This document shows, one piece after another, positions 11,249 to 21,332 of a stretch of DNA of 64,000 bases. The stretch spans positions 54,668 to 118,667 of the forward strand of contig CAMCPM010000006.1 of assembly GCA_945876755.1 (NCBI GenBank), in the 5' to 3' direction. The translations under genes and the position numbers were made by a program. A model generated the notes under the pieces. It was not told where the DNA came from and did no database searches. It saw nothing but the letters and a program-made list of their open reading frames with translations. Source of the stretch: an uncultured Clostridia bacterium (lineage in GTDB: Bacteria; Bacillota; Clostridia; Oscillospirales; Ruminococcaceae). Position 1 is the stretch's first letter; each line of letters opens with the position of its first letter.

Positions 11249-12076
11249 TTACTGCATTTTTTCAATTGCTTCTGCGGCATAATCAAGGAAATCCCCTGTG
11301 AAATCCTCTATAAGTCCCATATCGCAGGCGTGTGTGATATCGGGAGAGATCGGGATCTGTCCGAGAAGAGGTATACCGTTCTCCTCGCATACTGCGTCGA
11401 TATGGCTGTTTCCGTACAGATAAATTTTCTTTCCGCAGTCGGGACATTCAACATAGCTCATATTCTCAACGACTCCGACGATGGGGATATTCATCATATT
11501 TGCCATGCTAACTGCCTTATTTACGATCATTGCAACCAGATCCTGCGGTGATGATACAATAACGATTCCGTCAAGCGGTATAGACTGGAAAACAGTCAGC
11601 GGAACATCGCCTGTTCCCGGAGGCATATCTACGAACATATAGTCAACATCGCCCCACACAACGTCGGTCCAGAACTGCTTTACAACTCCTGCAATTACAG
11701 GTCCGCGCCAAATAACAGGGTCGCTGGGATTTTCAAGAAGCAGGTTTACAGACATTATCCTGATCTCATTTCTTGAAATTGCGGGAAGGATACCGTCCTG
11801 AGTACCTTTTGCTCTTCCGCCTATGCCGAACATTTTAGGTATTGACGGACCTGTGATATCGGCGTCCATAACGGCAGTTTTATAGCCCTTGCGCGAGAAA
11901 AGCGTTGCAAGCATACCGGTAACAAGAGACTTGCCTACGCCGCCCTTGCCGCTGACTACGCCTATGACTTTTTTAACGCTGCTTTGTGCGTTAAGCGGTT
12001 CAATAAAGCTCTGCGGTTCGGCTCTGTCACCACAGTTTGCGCTGCATGATGAACAATCGTGTGTACATTCGCTCAT
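11249..12076 (-). CDS. Mrp/NBP35-family ATP-binding iron-sulfur carrier
   Basis: A 275-residue P-loop ATPase of the Mrp/ApbC/NBP35 family, which carries and delivers Fe-S clusters. The N-terminus is cysteine-rich (SECTHDCSSCSANCG), as in NBP35-type proteins. The deviant Walker A is SGKGGVGKSLV, followed by MDADITGPSIPKMFG and the DMPPGTGD switch. The C-terminal CPDC pair is the expected bridging cluster site. The ATG follows GAAAGGAAA. It appears to be a single-gene unit. Confidence 0.93.
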   Translation of the reverse strand: MSECTHDCSSCSANCGDRAEPQSFIEPLNAQSSVKKVIGVVSGKGGVGKSLVTGMLATLFSRKGYKTAVMDADITGPSIPKMFGIGGRAKGTQDGILPAISRNEIRIMSVNLLLENPSDPVIWRGPVIAGVVKQFWTDVVWGDVDYMFVDMPPGTGDVPLTVFQSIPLDGIVIVSSPQDLVAMIVNKAVSMANMMNIPIVGVVENMSYVECPDCGKKIYLYGNSHIDAVCEENGIPLLGQIPISPDITHACDMGLIEDFTGDFLDYAAEAIEKMQ

Positions 12077-12178
12077 TTTAACATTTCCTTTCAGAATTAA
12101 TAATTATAACCAATGGTATTATTATACACCCTTTTTGTCAAAGTGTCAATAACGGGCAAAATTTATTGCTGAAAATTG

Positions 12179-12207
12179 TGGACATTTTCATTTTAATAGG
12201 ATATAAT
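12179..12207 (+). promoter_or_regulatory. Probable promoter of the uridine-kinase-like gene
   Basis: TGGACA (12179-12184), 17 bases, TATAAT (12202-12207); GGAGAG ribosome site before the ATG at 12247. Confidence 0.5.
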
Positions 12208-12246
12208 GTTATTATAGCTATGTTTATCATTTAAGGAGAGAGCTTT

Positions 12247-13188
12247 ATGGCAATTAATTTTATAAAAACCGACGATATAAACGGCGGACTTTCCTCCGGT
12301 TATCCCGAATATGTTTCAAAGTGCGAACAGATCTACAAGCAGCGGCTTTATGAGGCTGCCGAAAAAATATATCTTGACGCAAAAACACGTCCTCTTGTGC
12401 TGCTTTCAGGTCCGTCAGGTTCCGGAAAGACCACAAGTGCGCTCCGCATCGGAAAGCTGCTGCGTGAAAAAGGTCTGTCGGTACACATTATTTCAATGGA
12501 CAATTACTTTCTGCCTGACGGCGTTGGAAAAATGCCTCTTGACGAAAATGGGAAAATCGACCTTGAATCGCCGCTGAGAATGGATATCCCGCTGTTTTCC
12601 GAGCATCTCGGAAAGCTTTTTCGCTGTGAGCCTGTTCAGCTTCCCAGATTCAATTTCAAGACCCAAAGCCGTACTATGGGCGATACGCTTTGCAGACGTC
12701 CCGATGAAGTTATCATTATTGAGGGCATTCATGCGCTGAACCCCGATGTTACGGGAAATACCGATGATTTCACGACCTGCGTTTATGTCAGTGTACGCAC
12801 AAGGATCACCGACTGCAACGGAACTGTACTTCACCCCAGAACTATACGTCTTATGCGCCGTTTGTGCCGCGACAAGCTTTTCCGCGGAAGAAGCGCTGCT
12901 GATGTTTTTGAGATGCTGCCAAGCGTTACCAGAGGCGAGGAGCTATACATTATGCCATACAAGCACCGCGCACATTTTGATATTGACACGTTCCTTGCTT
13001 ATGAGCCTTCGGTATACCGTTCAATGCTACTGCCCGAACTTGAAAAGTCTGCTGAACTTGCGGAATTCAGCGGAGATTACGGCGATCTGCTCTGCACTCT
13101 CAGAGAGCTTGAACCGCTGGATTCGGAAAATGTTCCGTCGGATTCTCTCGTCCGTGAATTTATCGGCGGAAGCAGCTTCAGCTATTAA
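12247..13188 (+). CDS. Uridine kinase-like P-loop kinase
   Basis: A 313-residue kinase of the uridine kinase/phosphoribulokinase family. The Walker A is LLSGPSGSGKTTSALRIGKLL at about residues 53-73, followed by SMDNYFLPDG, the ribose-binding Asp/Tyr motif of uridine kinases. RMDIPLFSEHL, EVIIIEGIHALNP (Walker B) and RTIRLMRRLCRDKLFRGRSA (lid) complete the fold. About 45 residues precede the kinase core. A related group fuses this kinase to a TGS/ThrRS-like N-domain, which is missing here. The natural substrate is probably uridine or another nucleoside, but this is not certain. Confidence 0.85.
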   Translation: MAINFIKTDDINGGLSSGYPEYVSKCEQIYKQRLYEAAEKIYLDAKTRPLVLLSGPSGSGKTTSALRIGKLLREKGLSVHIISMDNYFLPDGVGKMPLDENGKIDLESPLRMDIPLFSEHLGKLFRCEPVQLPRFNFKTQSRTMGDTLCRRPDEVIIIEGIHALNPDVTGNTDDFTTCVYVSVRTRITDCNGTVLHPRTIRLMRRLCRDKLFRGRSAADVFEMLPSVTRGEELYIMPYKHRAHFDIDTFLAYEPSVYRSMLLPELEKSAELAEFSGDYGDLLCTLRELEPLDSENVPSDSLVREFIGGSSFSY

Positions 13189-13207
13189 ACAACAAATATA
13201 AAAGAAG

Positions 13208-13822
13208 TCACAAGCGACGGTTTCCAAAGCTTCTGTCATAAACAGAGCATTGGTTTTTACCGTTGCTTTTGCTTCTGTAAAGAGCTATATCGGCATATTC
13301 GTAAAGCATATTCAAGTCCCTGCTGTCAGACGGATAGCAGCTTACGCCAAGGCTGCATGAAACAAAGCTGCAGGACTGTCCGGCGCATACTCTTTCGAAA
13401 TTGCTGCAAAGCTTTTCGGCACAGTATAGCACGTCTTTCAGCATACAGTTTTTCATCAGTATAAAAAATTCATCGCCTCCTGCTCTGCCGATTATACAGC
13501 GGTCTTCTCCGAAGGACTTCTTCAGCGAAGCTGCAAAATTTGTTATTACTCTGTCTCCGAAAAGATGTCCGCGGCTGTCGTTCACGCTTTTGAAATCGTC
13601 GATGTCCGCAATTATTACGGCGTGAAATCCGTTTTTGCCCTCGCCGTCAAGAAATTTCTGCGCTGCACCGATGGCTGCTTTTTTATGCAGAAGCCCTGTA
13701 AGCGCATCACTTGCCGAAAGTCGTTCAAGCTCTTTGATCTTCCTATGCTGGTTTTCTATAATTTCAATAAGCTCGCCTCTGCTTTTTCCGCTGAGCGAGC
13801 TTTCAATATATATACTGTTCAA
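13208..13822 (-). CDS. GGDEF-domain diguanylate cyclase
   Basis: A 204-residue cytosolic protein with a short N-terminal coiled coil (GELIEIIENQHRKIKELERL) and a GGDEF domain. The DALTGLLHKKAA start motif, DIDDFKSVNDSRGHLFGD and intact RAGGDEFFIL active loop indicate an active cyclase that makes cyclic di-GMP. No transmembrane or sensor domain is present, so any signal is probably cytosolic or comes through the coiled coil. It converges with the kinase gene, 19 bases apart. Confidence 0.93.
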   Translation of the reverse strand: MNSIYIESSLSGKSRGELIEIIENQHRKIKELERLSASDALTGLLHKKAAIGAAQKFLDGEGKNGFHAVIIADIDDFKSVNDSRGHLFGDRVITNFAASLKKSFGEDRCIIGRAGGDEFFILMKNCMLKDVLYCAEKLCSNFERVCAGQSCSFVSCSLGVSCYPSDSRDLNMLYEYADIALYRSKSNGKNQCSVYDRSFGNRRL

Positions 13823-13905
13823 ATCTGCCTCCGTATGCCGCAGTTATTCTGCTGTATTTTTGCTGCTTCGTTAGAATGTTTTTGTACAAATCAACGATAC
13901 AGCTA

Positions 13906-13934
13906 TTGACTTTATACATTATATGCTTTATAAT
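13906..13934 (+). promoter_or_regulatory. Probable promoter of the GH74 gene
   Basis: TTGACT (13906-13911), 17-base spacer, TATAAT (13929-13934), 35 bases before the start codon. Confidence 0.65.
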
Positions 13935-13969
13935 TAAATTGTATATATTTTTTTGAGGAGTTAATGCTT

Positions 13970-16204
13970 ATGACTAAGAAAATTACCAAATTTGCTGCAG
14001 CTGCTCTGGCGGCGGCAATGTGCCTGTCCGTTTTTGCAGGCTGTAAGAAAAATGACGGTGCGGCTGAGGAGTCAGGCAGCGTTTCAGAAGCGGCAGGAGA
14101 AAATGCAGAGGCTGCTTCCAATGCAGTTATCAACAGCGACTGGTCCTACGGTCAGGTCGCAATAAGCGGCGGCGGTTTCGTGACCGGTGTTTTTTCGACT
14201 CCGGAAGAAAACGTTTACTACTGCAAAACCGACGTTGGCGGAGCTTATTACCGTACTGCCGAAACAGGCAAATGGACTTCCATGAACTACTGGGTATCGG
14301 CTGATGACAAGGGTCTGCTGGGTATTGACGGACTCGCTTTTGACCCTCAGTCTCCCAACAAGGTCTATCTGCTGGCAGGTACGGAATATTTCAGCAACGG
14401 AAAGACCTGCATTCTTATTTCCGAGGATTACGGAAAAACAGTTGAAGTTGTTGACGTTACCGACAAGATCAAGGTTCACGGAAACGGCATGGGACGCGGC
14501 AACGGTGAGAGAATTGCCGTTGACCCCAACAACGGCAGTATTATTTTTGCCGGCGGACGCACAGGCGGTATGATAAAAAGTACCGACGGCGGCAAAACAT
14601 GGGAAAGTGTTTCAAGCTTCCCGATAACTTCCACAACAAACAATAACGGTATAAACTGTATCCTTTTTGACCCGTCAAGCGCAAAGGACGGCGTTACTCA
14701 GAAAATTTACGCAAGCGTTTCCGCAAAGGGCGATGAGGCAGGAAATCTCTTTGTTTCCGAGGACGCAGGTTCTACATGGAAAAAGCTTGACAACAGTATC
14801 ACGAATTTCATGGTTCAGCGCATGAAGCTTGACAGCAAGGGAAATCTTTATGTATGCTACATAAATAATGAAGGTCCCTGGAACTGCGCTATGGGTACGA
14901 TCTACCGCTACAACACCGACGGTACGGCAGATAAGATAGGTCCGTCAAACGATTCCTTCGGTGATATCGTTATTGACCCCAACGATGACAACAGGCTGGT
15001 TGCCGTTACATCGGGAATGTGGGAAAGACAGGCAAACGGCGCATACGGAGATAAATTCTATACCTCAACCGACGGCGGAAAGACATGGAAAAACGTTCTT
15101 GAAAGCATGGCAATGGACGTTAACGGTATGCCTTGGATCGAGGGATGCGCTATTCATTGGTGCAGTTCACTTGCAATGAACCCGTTCAATGCAAATCAGA
15201 TAATGGTAAATTCGGGCAACGGCGTGTTCTCCTGCGACAACATTTGGGACGAGACTCCAAAGTTCTATTTTGACTCTCTCGGTATTGAGGAAACTGTTCC
15301 CGAGGATATAATCACTATGGAGGGCTATCCTCTTATTTCCGCTGTAGGCGACTATGACGGATTTGTTCATGAGGATATTTTCACTCCCGCAACAAGACAT
15401 CAGGACATGATAGGCTCTACAACAAGCATTACCATTGCTGCTCAAAACAGAGACTGCTGGGCTAAGGTCGGCGGAGACGAAAAGTCAATGGCTCTTACAT
15501 ACACTACCGACGGCGGCAAGACATGGAACAAGATAACAAACAGCCCCGAAGAGGGAAAAGTATTCTACAAAGGAAAAATTGCTCTGAATGCTGACGGAAG
15601 CGTACTTGTATGGAGTCCGTCAAACGGCACAAAGGCTTACTGGACCGACAACTGGGGCGAAACATGGAACGTTGTTGACGGTATAGTTGGCAGCAATATT
15701 TACCTTATCGGCGACCCAAGCAATGCAAGCTACGTTTACGGCTGCGGCAGCAGTGTATTCTACACCAGCACCGACGGCGGAAAAACCTTTGCAAGAAATT
15801 CCGCAATTTCTCCGAGCTTCCGCAGACTTTGCGTTGACCCCCATAACGAGGGTACTGTCTATATCGCAAACGGCGCAGGACTTATGGTTACAAAGGATTA
15901 CGGAAAAACAGCTGAGCTTGTACCGGGTATCAAATACTGCGAGGCGGTCGGTCTGGGCAAGGCTAAAAACGATGGCGACCCTCTTGTTATCTATGTATGG
16001 GGTACTCCTATTGACGGTGATAAGCCCGGTCTGTACATGAGCGAGGACAACGGCGGAACATGGGTACGCATCAACGATGACCTGCACCAGTTCGGCGGAA
16101 CCGGCAACGGAATTTTCGTAAGCGGTGATATGAACGTTTACGGCAGATGCTATATGAGTACCGTTGGTCTGGGAATTATCTACTGCGACAAGAACGAGAA
16201 GTAA
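13970..16204 (+). CDS. Glycoside hydrolase family 74 lipoprotein (xyloglucanase-like)
   Basis: A 744-residue secreted lipoprotein. The signal peptide MTKKITKFAAAALAAAMCLSV is followed by the lipobox FAGC and a short acidic linker. The rest matches the two seven-bladed propellers of GH74 endo-xyloglucanases: GGGFVTGVFSTPEENVYYCKTDVGGAY contains the expected catalytic Asp, and ISAVGDYDGFVHED the second. Repeated Asp-boxes (STDGGKTWE, SEDAGSTWK, STDGGKTWK, TTDGGKTWN) mark blades. An ATG also exists at 13964, but GAGGAG is only 3 bases from it and 9 from 13970. Fine specificity is not readable. Confidence 0.92.
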   Translation: MTKKITKFAAAALAAAMCLSVFAGCKKNDGAAEESGSVSEAAGENAEAASNAVINSDWSYGQVAISGGGFVTGVFSTPEENVYYCKTDVGGAYYRTAETGKWTSMNYWVSADDKGLLGIDGLAFDPQSPNKVYLLAGTEYFSNGKTCILISEDYGKTVEVVDVTDKIKVHGNGMGRGNGERIAVDPNNGSIIFAGGRTGGMIKSTDGGKTWESVSSFPITSTTNNNGINCILFDPSSAKDGVTQKIYASVSAKGDEAGNLFVSEDAGSTWKKLDNSITNFMVQRMKLDSKGNLYVCYINNEGPWNCAMGTIYRYNTDGTADKIGPSNDSFGDIVIDPNDDNRLVAVTSGMWERQANGAYGDKFYTSTDGGKTWKNVLESMAMDVNGMPWIEGCAIHWCSSLAMNPFNANQIMVNSGNGVFSCDNIWDETPKFYFDSLGIEETVPEDIITMEGYPLISAVGDYDGFVHEDIFTPATRHQDMIGSTTSITIAAQNRDCWAKVGGDEKSMALTYTTDGGKTWNKITNSPEEGKVFYKGKIALNADGSVLVWSPSNGTKAYWTDNWGETWNVVDGIVGSNIYLIGDPSNASYVYGCGSSVFYTSTDGGKTFARNSAISPSFRRLCVDPHNEGTVYIANGAGLMVTKDYGKTAELVPGIKYCEAVGLGKAKNDGDPLVIYVWGTPIDGDKPGLYMSEDNGGTWVRINDDLHQFGGTGNGIFVSGDMNVYGRCYMSTVGLGIIYCDKNEK

Positions 16205-16221
16205 TATCAATATTAACATAC

Positions 16222-16259
16222 AAAAAGCACGGTATCATTTGACGATACCGTGCTTTTTT
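16222..16259 (+). terminator. Terminator of the GH74 gene
   Basis: Stem AAAAAGCACGGTATC/GATACCGTGCTTTTT just before the convergent trpA stop; A- and T-runs on both sides allow bidirectional use. Confidence 0.85.
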
Positions 16260-16274
16260 ATCCGTAAGCTTGTT

Positions 16275-17060
16275 TTATAATATTGCTTCTTTAAGCGATC
16301 TTACAAATTCGCCGACCTTGCCGCAGGAATCCTTTCCGTACTCGGCAATAATTTTTACAACGGCGCTTCCGACGATGACTCCGTCGCAGTAGGCGCTCAT
16401 TTTTTTAGCCTGCTCGGGATTGGAAATTCCGAAGCCTACCATTGCGGGAACTTTGCAGCTTTTCTTTATCTCACCGAAAAATTCGTCAAAGTCTGTTTTA
16501 AAGCTGCTTCTTGTACCTGTTACGCCTGTTGATGAAACGCAATAGAGAAATCCCTTTGAATCGGAAGCTATACTTGCTATACGCTGATGTGATGTGGGAG
16601 CCACAAGGCTTATTGGGATTATTCCGTTTTCCTCGGCATAGGAACGTATCTCGTCCTTTTCCTCAAAAGGCAGGTCGGGTACTATAACGCCGTCAATGCC
16701 CTTTTCACGGCAAAGTCCGAAGAAGCGTTCTGTACCGAAGCGGAAAATCGTATTGATATACATCATAAGTATAAGCGGCTTGTCGGTCTTTGTGCGGAGT
16801 CTTTCAACCATTTCAAAAATGCCGTTGAGGTTCGTTCCTTTTGCAAGCGAACGCAGGCTTGCCTCCTGAATGACCTTTCCCTCTGCAACAGGGTCTGAGA
16901 ATGGCACGCCTATCTCAATTATATCAGCGCCGCTGTCAAACATTTCAAGCACAAGCTTTTCGGTAGTTTCAAGGTCGGGGTCGCCTGCCGTAATAAAGGT
17001 TATAAGCGCTTTTTCATTTTTATTTTTAAGCTCGGAAAGAGCCTTGTCTATTCTGTTCAT
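16275..17060 (-). CDS. trpA: Tryptophan synthase alpha chain
   Basis: A 261-residue TIM barrel that cleaves indole-3-glycerol phosphate to indole and glyceraldehyde-3-phosphate. The key motifs are ALITFITAGDPD, IIEIGVPFSDPVAEG with the catalytic Glu and Asp region, GVIVPDLPFEE and the phosphate-binding VGFGISNPEQA. It is the last gene of the trp operon, 16 bases after trpB, and acts as a complex with the TrpB subunit. Confidence 0.97.
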   Translation of the reverse strand: MNRIDKALSELKNKNEKALITFITAGDPDLETTEKLVLEMFDSGADIIEIGVPFSDPVAEGKVIQEASLRSLAKGTNLNGIFEMVERLRTKTDKPLILMMYINTIFRFGTERFFGLCREKGIDGVIVPDLPFEEKDEIRSYAEENGIIPISLVAPTSHQRIASIASDSKGFLYCVSSTGVTGTRSSFKTDFDEFFGEIKKSCKVPAMVGFGISNPEQAKKMSAYCDGVIVGSAVVKIIAEYGKDSCGKVGEFVRSLKEAIL

Positions 17061-17076
17061 TATGATATGCCTCCCA

Positions 17077-18264
17077 TCAGGAATTAACTATATTTTTGCC
17101 GCGGTAGCGTGCGATGGAGTAAACATCCTTATCGCCGCGTCCCGAAAGGTTGATGACCATTATCTGGTCGGGACTCATTTTCGGGGCTATCTTCAATGCT
17201 GCTGCGACTGCGTGTGCGGATTCGATTGCAGGGATTATTCCCTCTGTTCTTGAGAGGTACTCAAATGCGCAGACAGCTTCCTCGTCGGTTATGGGGAGAT
17301 ATTCCGCACGTCCCGACTTGTGGAGCATTGCGTGTTCGGGACCTATGCCGGGGTAGTCAAGTCCTGCCGAAATGGAGTAAACAGGGTCTATCTGACCAAA
17401 CTCGTTTTGCAGGAAAAGCGACTTCATGCCGTGGAAAATTCCCGTTGTACCCTTTGCGGCGGTAGCTGCGTGCTTGTCGGTATCAACGCCAAGACCTGCT
17501 GCTTCTGCGCCCACAAGACGAACGCTTTCGTCCTTGATGAAATCGTAAAAAGCACCCATTGCGTTTGAGCCGCCGCCTACACAGGCGCAAACGCAGTCGG
17601 GAAGTCTGCCCTCTTTTTCCATTATCTGAGCGCGTATCTCCTCGGAAATTATCTTCTGAAAATCACGGACCATTGTAGGGTACGGGTGAGGTCCCATAAC
17701 GGAGCCTATGCAGTAAAATGTAGTATTTACATTTTCCGCCCAGTCACGCATTGCGGCGTTGATAGCGTCCTTCAGAGTGGAAGTACCCTCGCTGACAGAA
17801 GTTACGCTTGCGCCCAGAAGCTCCATTCTGTAAACATTCAGAGACTGACGCTCAACGTCCTCTGCACCCATATATATCTGACATTCCAGACCGAACAACG
17901 CACAGGCGGTAGCTGTTGCAACGCCGTGCTGACCTGCTCCTGTTTCGGCTATGATACGGGTCTTGCCCATACGCTTGGCAAGAAGTATCTGTCCGAGAAC
18001 GTTGTTTATCTTATGTGAGCCTGTATGGTTCAGATCCTCGCGCTTGATGTATATCTTTGCGCCGCCAAGGTCTTTTGTCATTTTTTCCGCATAGTAAAGC
18101 AGTGACGGTCTGCCTGCATAATCACGGTAAAGTGTTTTCAGTTCCTCTATAAATTCGGGGTCGTCCTTGTATTTTTCATAAGCCGCATCAAGCTCGTTGA
18201 CTGCGTTCATAACCGTTTCGGGAACATACTGTCCTCCGAATATTCCAAATCTGCCCTTTGACAT
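17077..18264 (-). CDS. trpB: Tryptophan synthase beta chain
   Basis: A 395-residue PLP enzyme that condenses indole with serine. [15 protein letters not shown] contains the PLP lysine, [12 protein letters not shown] is the substrate loop and GGGSNAMG binds the cofactor phosphate. Its ATG overlaps the trpF stop as TAATG, which suggests translational coupling. It is the TrpB1 type expected to pair with TrpA. Confidence 0.98.
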   Translation of the reverse strand: MSKGRFGIFGGQYVPETVMNAVNELDAAYEKYKDDPEFIEELKTLYRDYAGRPSLLYYAEKMTKDLGGAKIYIKREDLNHTGSHKINNVLGQILLAKRMGKTRIIAETGAGQHGVATATACALFGLECQIYMGAEDVERQSLNVYRMELLGASVTSVSEGTSTLKDAINAAMRDWAENVNTTFYCIGSVMGPHPYPTMVRDFQKIISEEIRAQIMEKEGRLPDCVCACVGGGSNAMGAFYDFIKDESVRLVGAEAAGLGVDTDKHAATAAKGTTGIFHGMKSLFLQNEFGQIDPVYSISAGLDYPGIGPEHAMLHKSGRAEYLPITDEEAVCAFEYLSRTEGIIPAIESAHAVAAALKIAPKMSPDQIMVINLSGRGDKDVYSIARYRGKNIVNS

Positions 18265-18887
18265 TATTTATCAACCTTTCGTACAATTTTCATTATCGCT
18301 TTTATCTTGGAAAGATCCTTGGATCCGTCCGTTTCAATTCCGCTTGAAACGTCTATGCCGCAGCCTTCGGGAAGGATCTTCATCGCCTCGGAAATATTGT
18401 TTATATCAATCCCGCCTGCAAGCAGATAAGGCAAATCCGTGGGAGTGCTTTTTATCAGCTCCCAGTCGGCAGTTTTGCCTGTTCCTCCTGCTGCGCTTTC
18501 GGAAAAGCTGTCAAGAACCAACATATCTGCGCCGCTTTTATCGGCACGGAAAATATCCTCACGGCAGCGGACTCTTGCCGCTTTCCATATCTTAGCCGAT
18601 GTATGCTTTCTCAGTTCGGCAATATAATCCGGATTCTCATTTCCGTGAAGCTGGACGGCGTACAGTCCGATTTTTTTTACCGCTTCGAAAACAAACTCAA
18701 CAGGCTGGTCAACGAACACGCCTACTGCCTTCGCTCCGCAGTTAAGCCCTTTCATAAGCTCTGCGGCAAATTCGGGAGAAACGGTACGCCTATACCCTTC
18801 CGCAAGAATGAAGCCAATAAAATCGGGATTTACTTCATTGACGTACTCAATATCCTCGGTACGGCGGATACCGCAAAGCTTTATCAT
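18264..18887 (-). CDS. trpF: Phosphoribosylanthranilate isomerase
   Basis: A 207-residue barrel enzyme. [26 protein letters not shown] carries the catalytic Cys, VQLHGNE the substrate-binding strand, [21 protein letters not shown] the catalytic Asp and glycine loop, and LAGGID the phosphate site. The start overlaps the trpC stop by four bases (ATGA), and the stop overlaps trpB. Confidence 0.96.
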   Translation of the reverse strand: MIKLCGIRRTEDIEYVNEVNPDFIGFILAEGYRRTVSPEFAAELMKGLNCGAKAVGVFVDQPVEFVFEAVKKIGLYAVQLHGNENPDYIAELRKHTSAKIWKAARVRCREDIFRADKSGADMLVLDSFSESAAGGTGKTADWELIKSTPTDLPYLLAGGIDINNISEAMKILPEGCGIDVSSGIETDGSKDLSKIKAIMKIVRKVDK

Positions 18888-19672
18888 AACAGGCTCCTCA
18901 GTTCCTTCATGGAGTCTGCTATGCTTCCGCTTCTCATAAGAGTTTCGCCTATAAGAACGGCGTCTGCTCCGCAGTCTGCAAGGTACTTCATATCCTCCGC
19001 ATTTTTTATGCCGCTTTCCGAAACTATTACCGAACCCTCTGGAACTATTTCTGCAAGGGCGGAAGTCGTTTCAAGGGCAACCACAAAGGTTTTCAGATTA
19101 CGGTTGTTGATTCCGCATATCGTACAGCCCGATGCGATAACGGCTTTCAGTTCACTTTCGTTATGACTTTCCGCAAGAACGTCCATACCCAGCGATTCGG
19201 CAAGGACACGGTAATCGTGAAGCTGAACGGGTGAAAGCACCGCCGAAATAAGCAGAACTGCATCTGCGCCCATAGCCTTTGCTTCGTATATCTGATAAGG
19301 ATCGATGATGAAATCCTTGCGTAGCATTGGGATATTGACCGCTTTGCGTATCTGTCTGAAATATTCGGCAGAGCCTTTGAAGTAATACTCTTCCGTAAGG
19401 CAGGAAATTGCCGCTGCGCCTGCTGCCTGATATTCAACAGCCTGTTCAACGGGGCGGAAACCCTCGCTGATTATGCCTTTTGACGGTGAAGCCTTTTTTA
19501 CCTCGGCAATGACCGCAGGTTTCGGAAAGGAAGTCAGCGCTTCACGGAAGCTTCGTCCGGTCGGGATTTCCGCAGCCTTTTCCGCTGCGGTACGCACCTC
19601 AATGAGAGGTACTCTTGCCATATCCCGTTGAAGCTGTTCCTTTCGCTTTTCTATAATATCGTCAAGTATCAT
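18884..19672 (-). CDS. trpC: Indole-3-glycerol phosphate synthase
   Basis: A 262-residue barrel enzyme. IAEVKKASPSKGII is the signature with the catalytic Lys and phosphate contacts, LRKDFIIDPYQIYEAKAMGADAVLLI contains the second Lys, and VSESGIKNAEDM closes the active site. It starts 8 bases after trpGD and overlaps trpF. Confidence 0.97.
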   Translation of the reverse strand: MILDDIIEKRKEQLQRDMARVPLIEVRTAAEKAAEIPTGRSFREALTSFPKPAVIAEVKKASPSKGIISEGFRPVEQAVEYQAAGAAAISCLTEEYYFKGSAEYFRQIRKAVNIPMLRKDFIIDPYQIYEAKAMGADAVLLISAVLSPVQLHDYRVLAESLGMDVLAESHNESELKAVIASGCTICGINNRNLKTFVVALETTSALAEIVPEGSVIVSESGIKNAEDMKYLADCGADAVLIGETLMRSGSIADSMKELRSLL

Positions 19673-19680
19673 TTTACACC

Positions 19681-21315
19681 TCAGATCCTGTTTGTGAATT
19701 CTTTCATCTTCTCAAACTTTGCAAGAGCCTTTCCGCTGTCAATGGACTCTCTTGCCATACTTATTCCCTCGTCAATGGAGGCTGCCGCACCTGTACAGTA
19801 AATAGCACAACCTGCGTTGAGAAGTACAATATCACGCTTTGCGCCCCGCTCGGTGCCGTTAAGAATGTTAAGAGTGATCTGCGCATTTTCGGCAGGGCTG
19901 CCGCCGACGATTTCCGACTTGGGAGAAATCTTGATGCCGTAATCCTCGGGATTGATCTCGTACTTGATAAGCTTTTTGTCACGAAGCTCGCAGACCTTTG
20001 TTATCCCAGAAACAGTGACCTCGTCAAGACCGTTGCCGTAGACTATCATAGCGCCTTTTACACCGAGATTCATAAGTACCTTTGCCATTATCTCAAGTAG
20101 CTTTTCATCGTAAACTCCGAGAAGAATGTAGTCGGAAAGTGCAGGGTTTGCAAGAGGTCCGAGAATATTGAAAACGGTTCTTACGCCTGTTTCGCGGCGT
20201 GCCGGAGCAACAAAGCGCATTGCCTTGTGGAAGGACTGGGCAAACAGGAAAGCTATACCTGTTTCTTTCATACAAGCGGAAGCCATTGCCGGAGTAAGGT
20301 TAAGCTTTACGCCAAGCGCTTCAAGAACGTCCGCTGCGCCGCTCTTGCTGGAAACGCTTCTGTTGCCGTGCTTTGCAACGTTAAGTCCCGTACCTGCAAT
20401 AACGAACGAAGCAGTTGTGGAAATATTGAAAGTACCTGCAACATCTCCGCCTGTTCCTACAATATCAACCGCGGATTTTGCGGCAGGAACTATGTTTGCC
20501 TTGCGGCGCATTATTCTTGCAAAGCCTGTTATCTCTTCAATAGTTTCGCCGTTGCGGCGCATTGCCATAAGAAGTGCTGCTATCTGTGCGTCAGTTGCTC
20601 CGTCCGACATGATGATATTCATTGCGTTTTCGGCTTCTTCTTCGGTAAGGTGATTTCCGTCGGCAGTTTTTGCAATGTACTTTTTCAATGCTACTCTCTT
20701 TTCACGAGGCATTGAAATTACTTCCCTGTCGGCATTTTTGATTCCTGCAACATCGCAGAGGAATGCCGATATAATGCTTGCGCCGTGTTCGGTAAGAATT
20801 GATTCGGGGTGGAACTGCACGCCATATGTAGGGTGAGTCTTATGGCGTATAGCCATTATCTGTCCCTCGCCGTCGGTAGCTATAACGTTAATGCAGACGG
20901 GAATTGAGATAGAATCGACAACCAGCGAATGATAACGCGCGGCTGTTATCTTTTCGGGAAGTCCCTGAAAAATCGGAGCGCTTGTATTAAGGGATATCTC
21001 GGTACCTTTGCCGTGCATAGGCTTTTTGGCATGGATTATCTTTCCGCCGAAAGCCTCGGCAATTGCCTGATGTCCAAGGCAGATACCGAGAATCGGGATA
21101 CGTCCGCTGAACTGCTTTATTGCAGGAATGGAAATTCCTGCGCCTGAAGGATAGCCCGGACCCGGAGAGATGATAAGCGCTTCGGGATTCATTTTTTCGA
21201 TTTCATCAAGAGTTATCTCGTCGTTTCTTACGACCTTGATGTCGGGGTAAAGAGTACCGATAAGCTGGTAAAGATTATAAGTAAAGCTGTCGTAATTATC
21301 AATCATTAAAATCAT
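19681..21315 (-). CDS. trpGD: Bifunctional anthranilate synthase glutaminase / anthranilate phosphoribosyltransferase
   Basis: A natural fusion of 544 residues. The N-terminal about 195 residues are a class I glutamine amidotransferase (MILMIDNYDSFTYNL; nucleophile in GICLGHQAIAEAF; His and Glu in GVQFHPESIL), supplying ammonia to TrpE. After a short linker, residues from about 205 are TrpD (DIVGTGGDVAGTFNISTTAS, KHGNRSVSSKSGAAD), transferring phosphoribose to anthranilate. The start at 21315 has AGGAGG 9 bases upstream and matches TrpG proteins; an upstream frame to 21336 has no such support. The ribosome site lies just past the trpE stop. Confidence 0.95.
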   Translation of the reverse strand: MILMIDNYDSFTYNLYQLIGTLYPDIKVVRNDEITLDEIEKMNPEALIISPGPGYPSGAGISIPAIKQFSGRIPILGICLGHQAIAEAFGGKIIHAKKPMHGKGTEISLNTSAPIFQGLPEKITAARYHSLVVDSISIPVCINVIATDGEGQIMAIRHKTHPTYGVQFHPESILTEHGASIISAFLCDVAGIKNADREVISMPREKRVALKKYIAKTADGNHLTEEEAENAMNIIMSDGATDAQIAALLMAMRRNGETIEEITGFARIMRRKANIVPAAKSAVDIVGTGGDVAGTFNISTTASFVIAGTGLNVAKHGNRSVSSKSGAADVLEALGVKLNLTPAMASACMKETGIAFLFAQSFHKAMRFVAPARRETGVRTVFNILGPLANPALSDYILLGVYDEKLLEIMAKVLMNLGVKGAMIVYGNGLDEVTVSGITKVCELRDKKLIKYEINPEDYGIKISPKSEIVGGSPAENAQITLNILNGTERGAKRDIVLLNAGCAIYCTGAAASIDEGISMARESIDSGKALAKFEKMKEFTNRI

Positions 21316-21332
21316 ATCAATCAGCCTCCTGC

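Noticed and set aside
13964..13969. ATG at 13964 as start of the GH74 lipoprotein
   Set aside because: Only 3 bases separate it from GAGGAG; ATG 13970 has a normal 9-base spacing.
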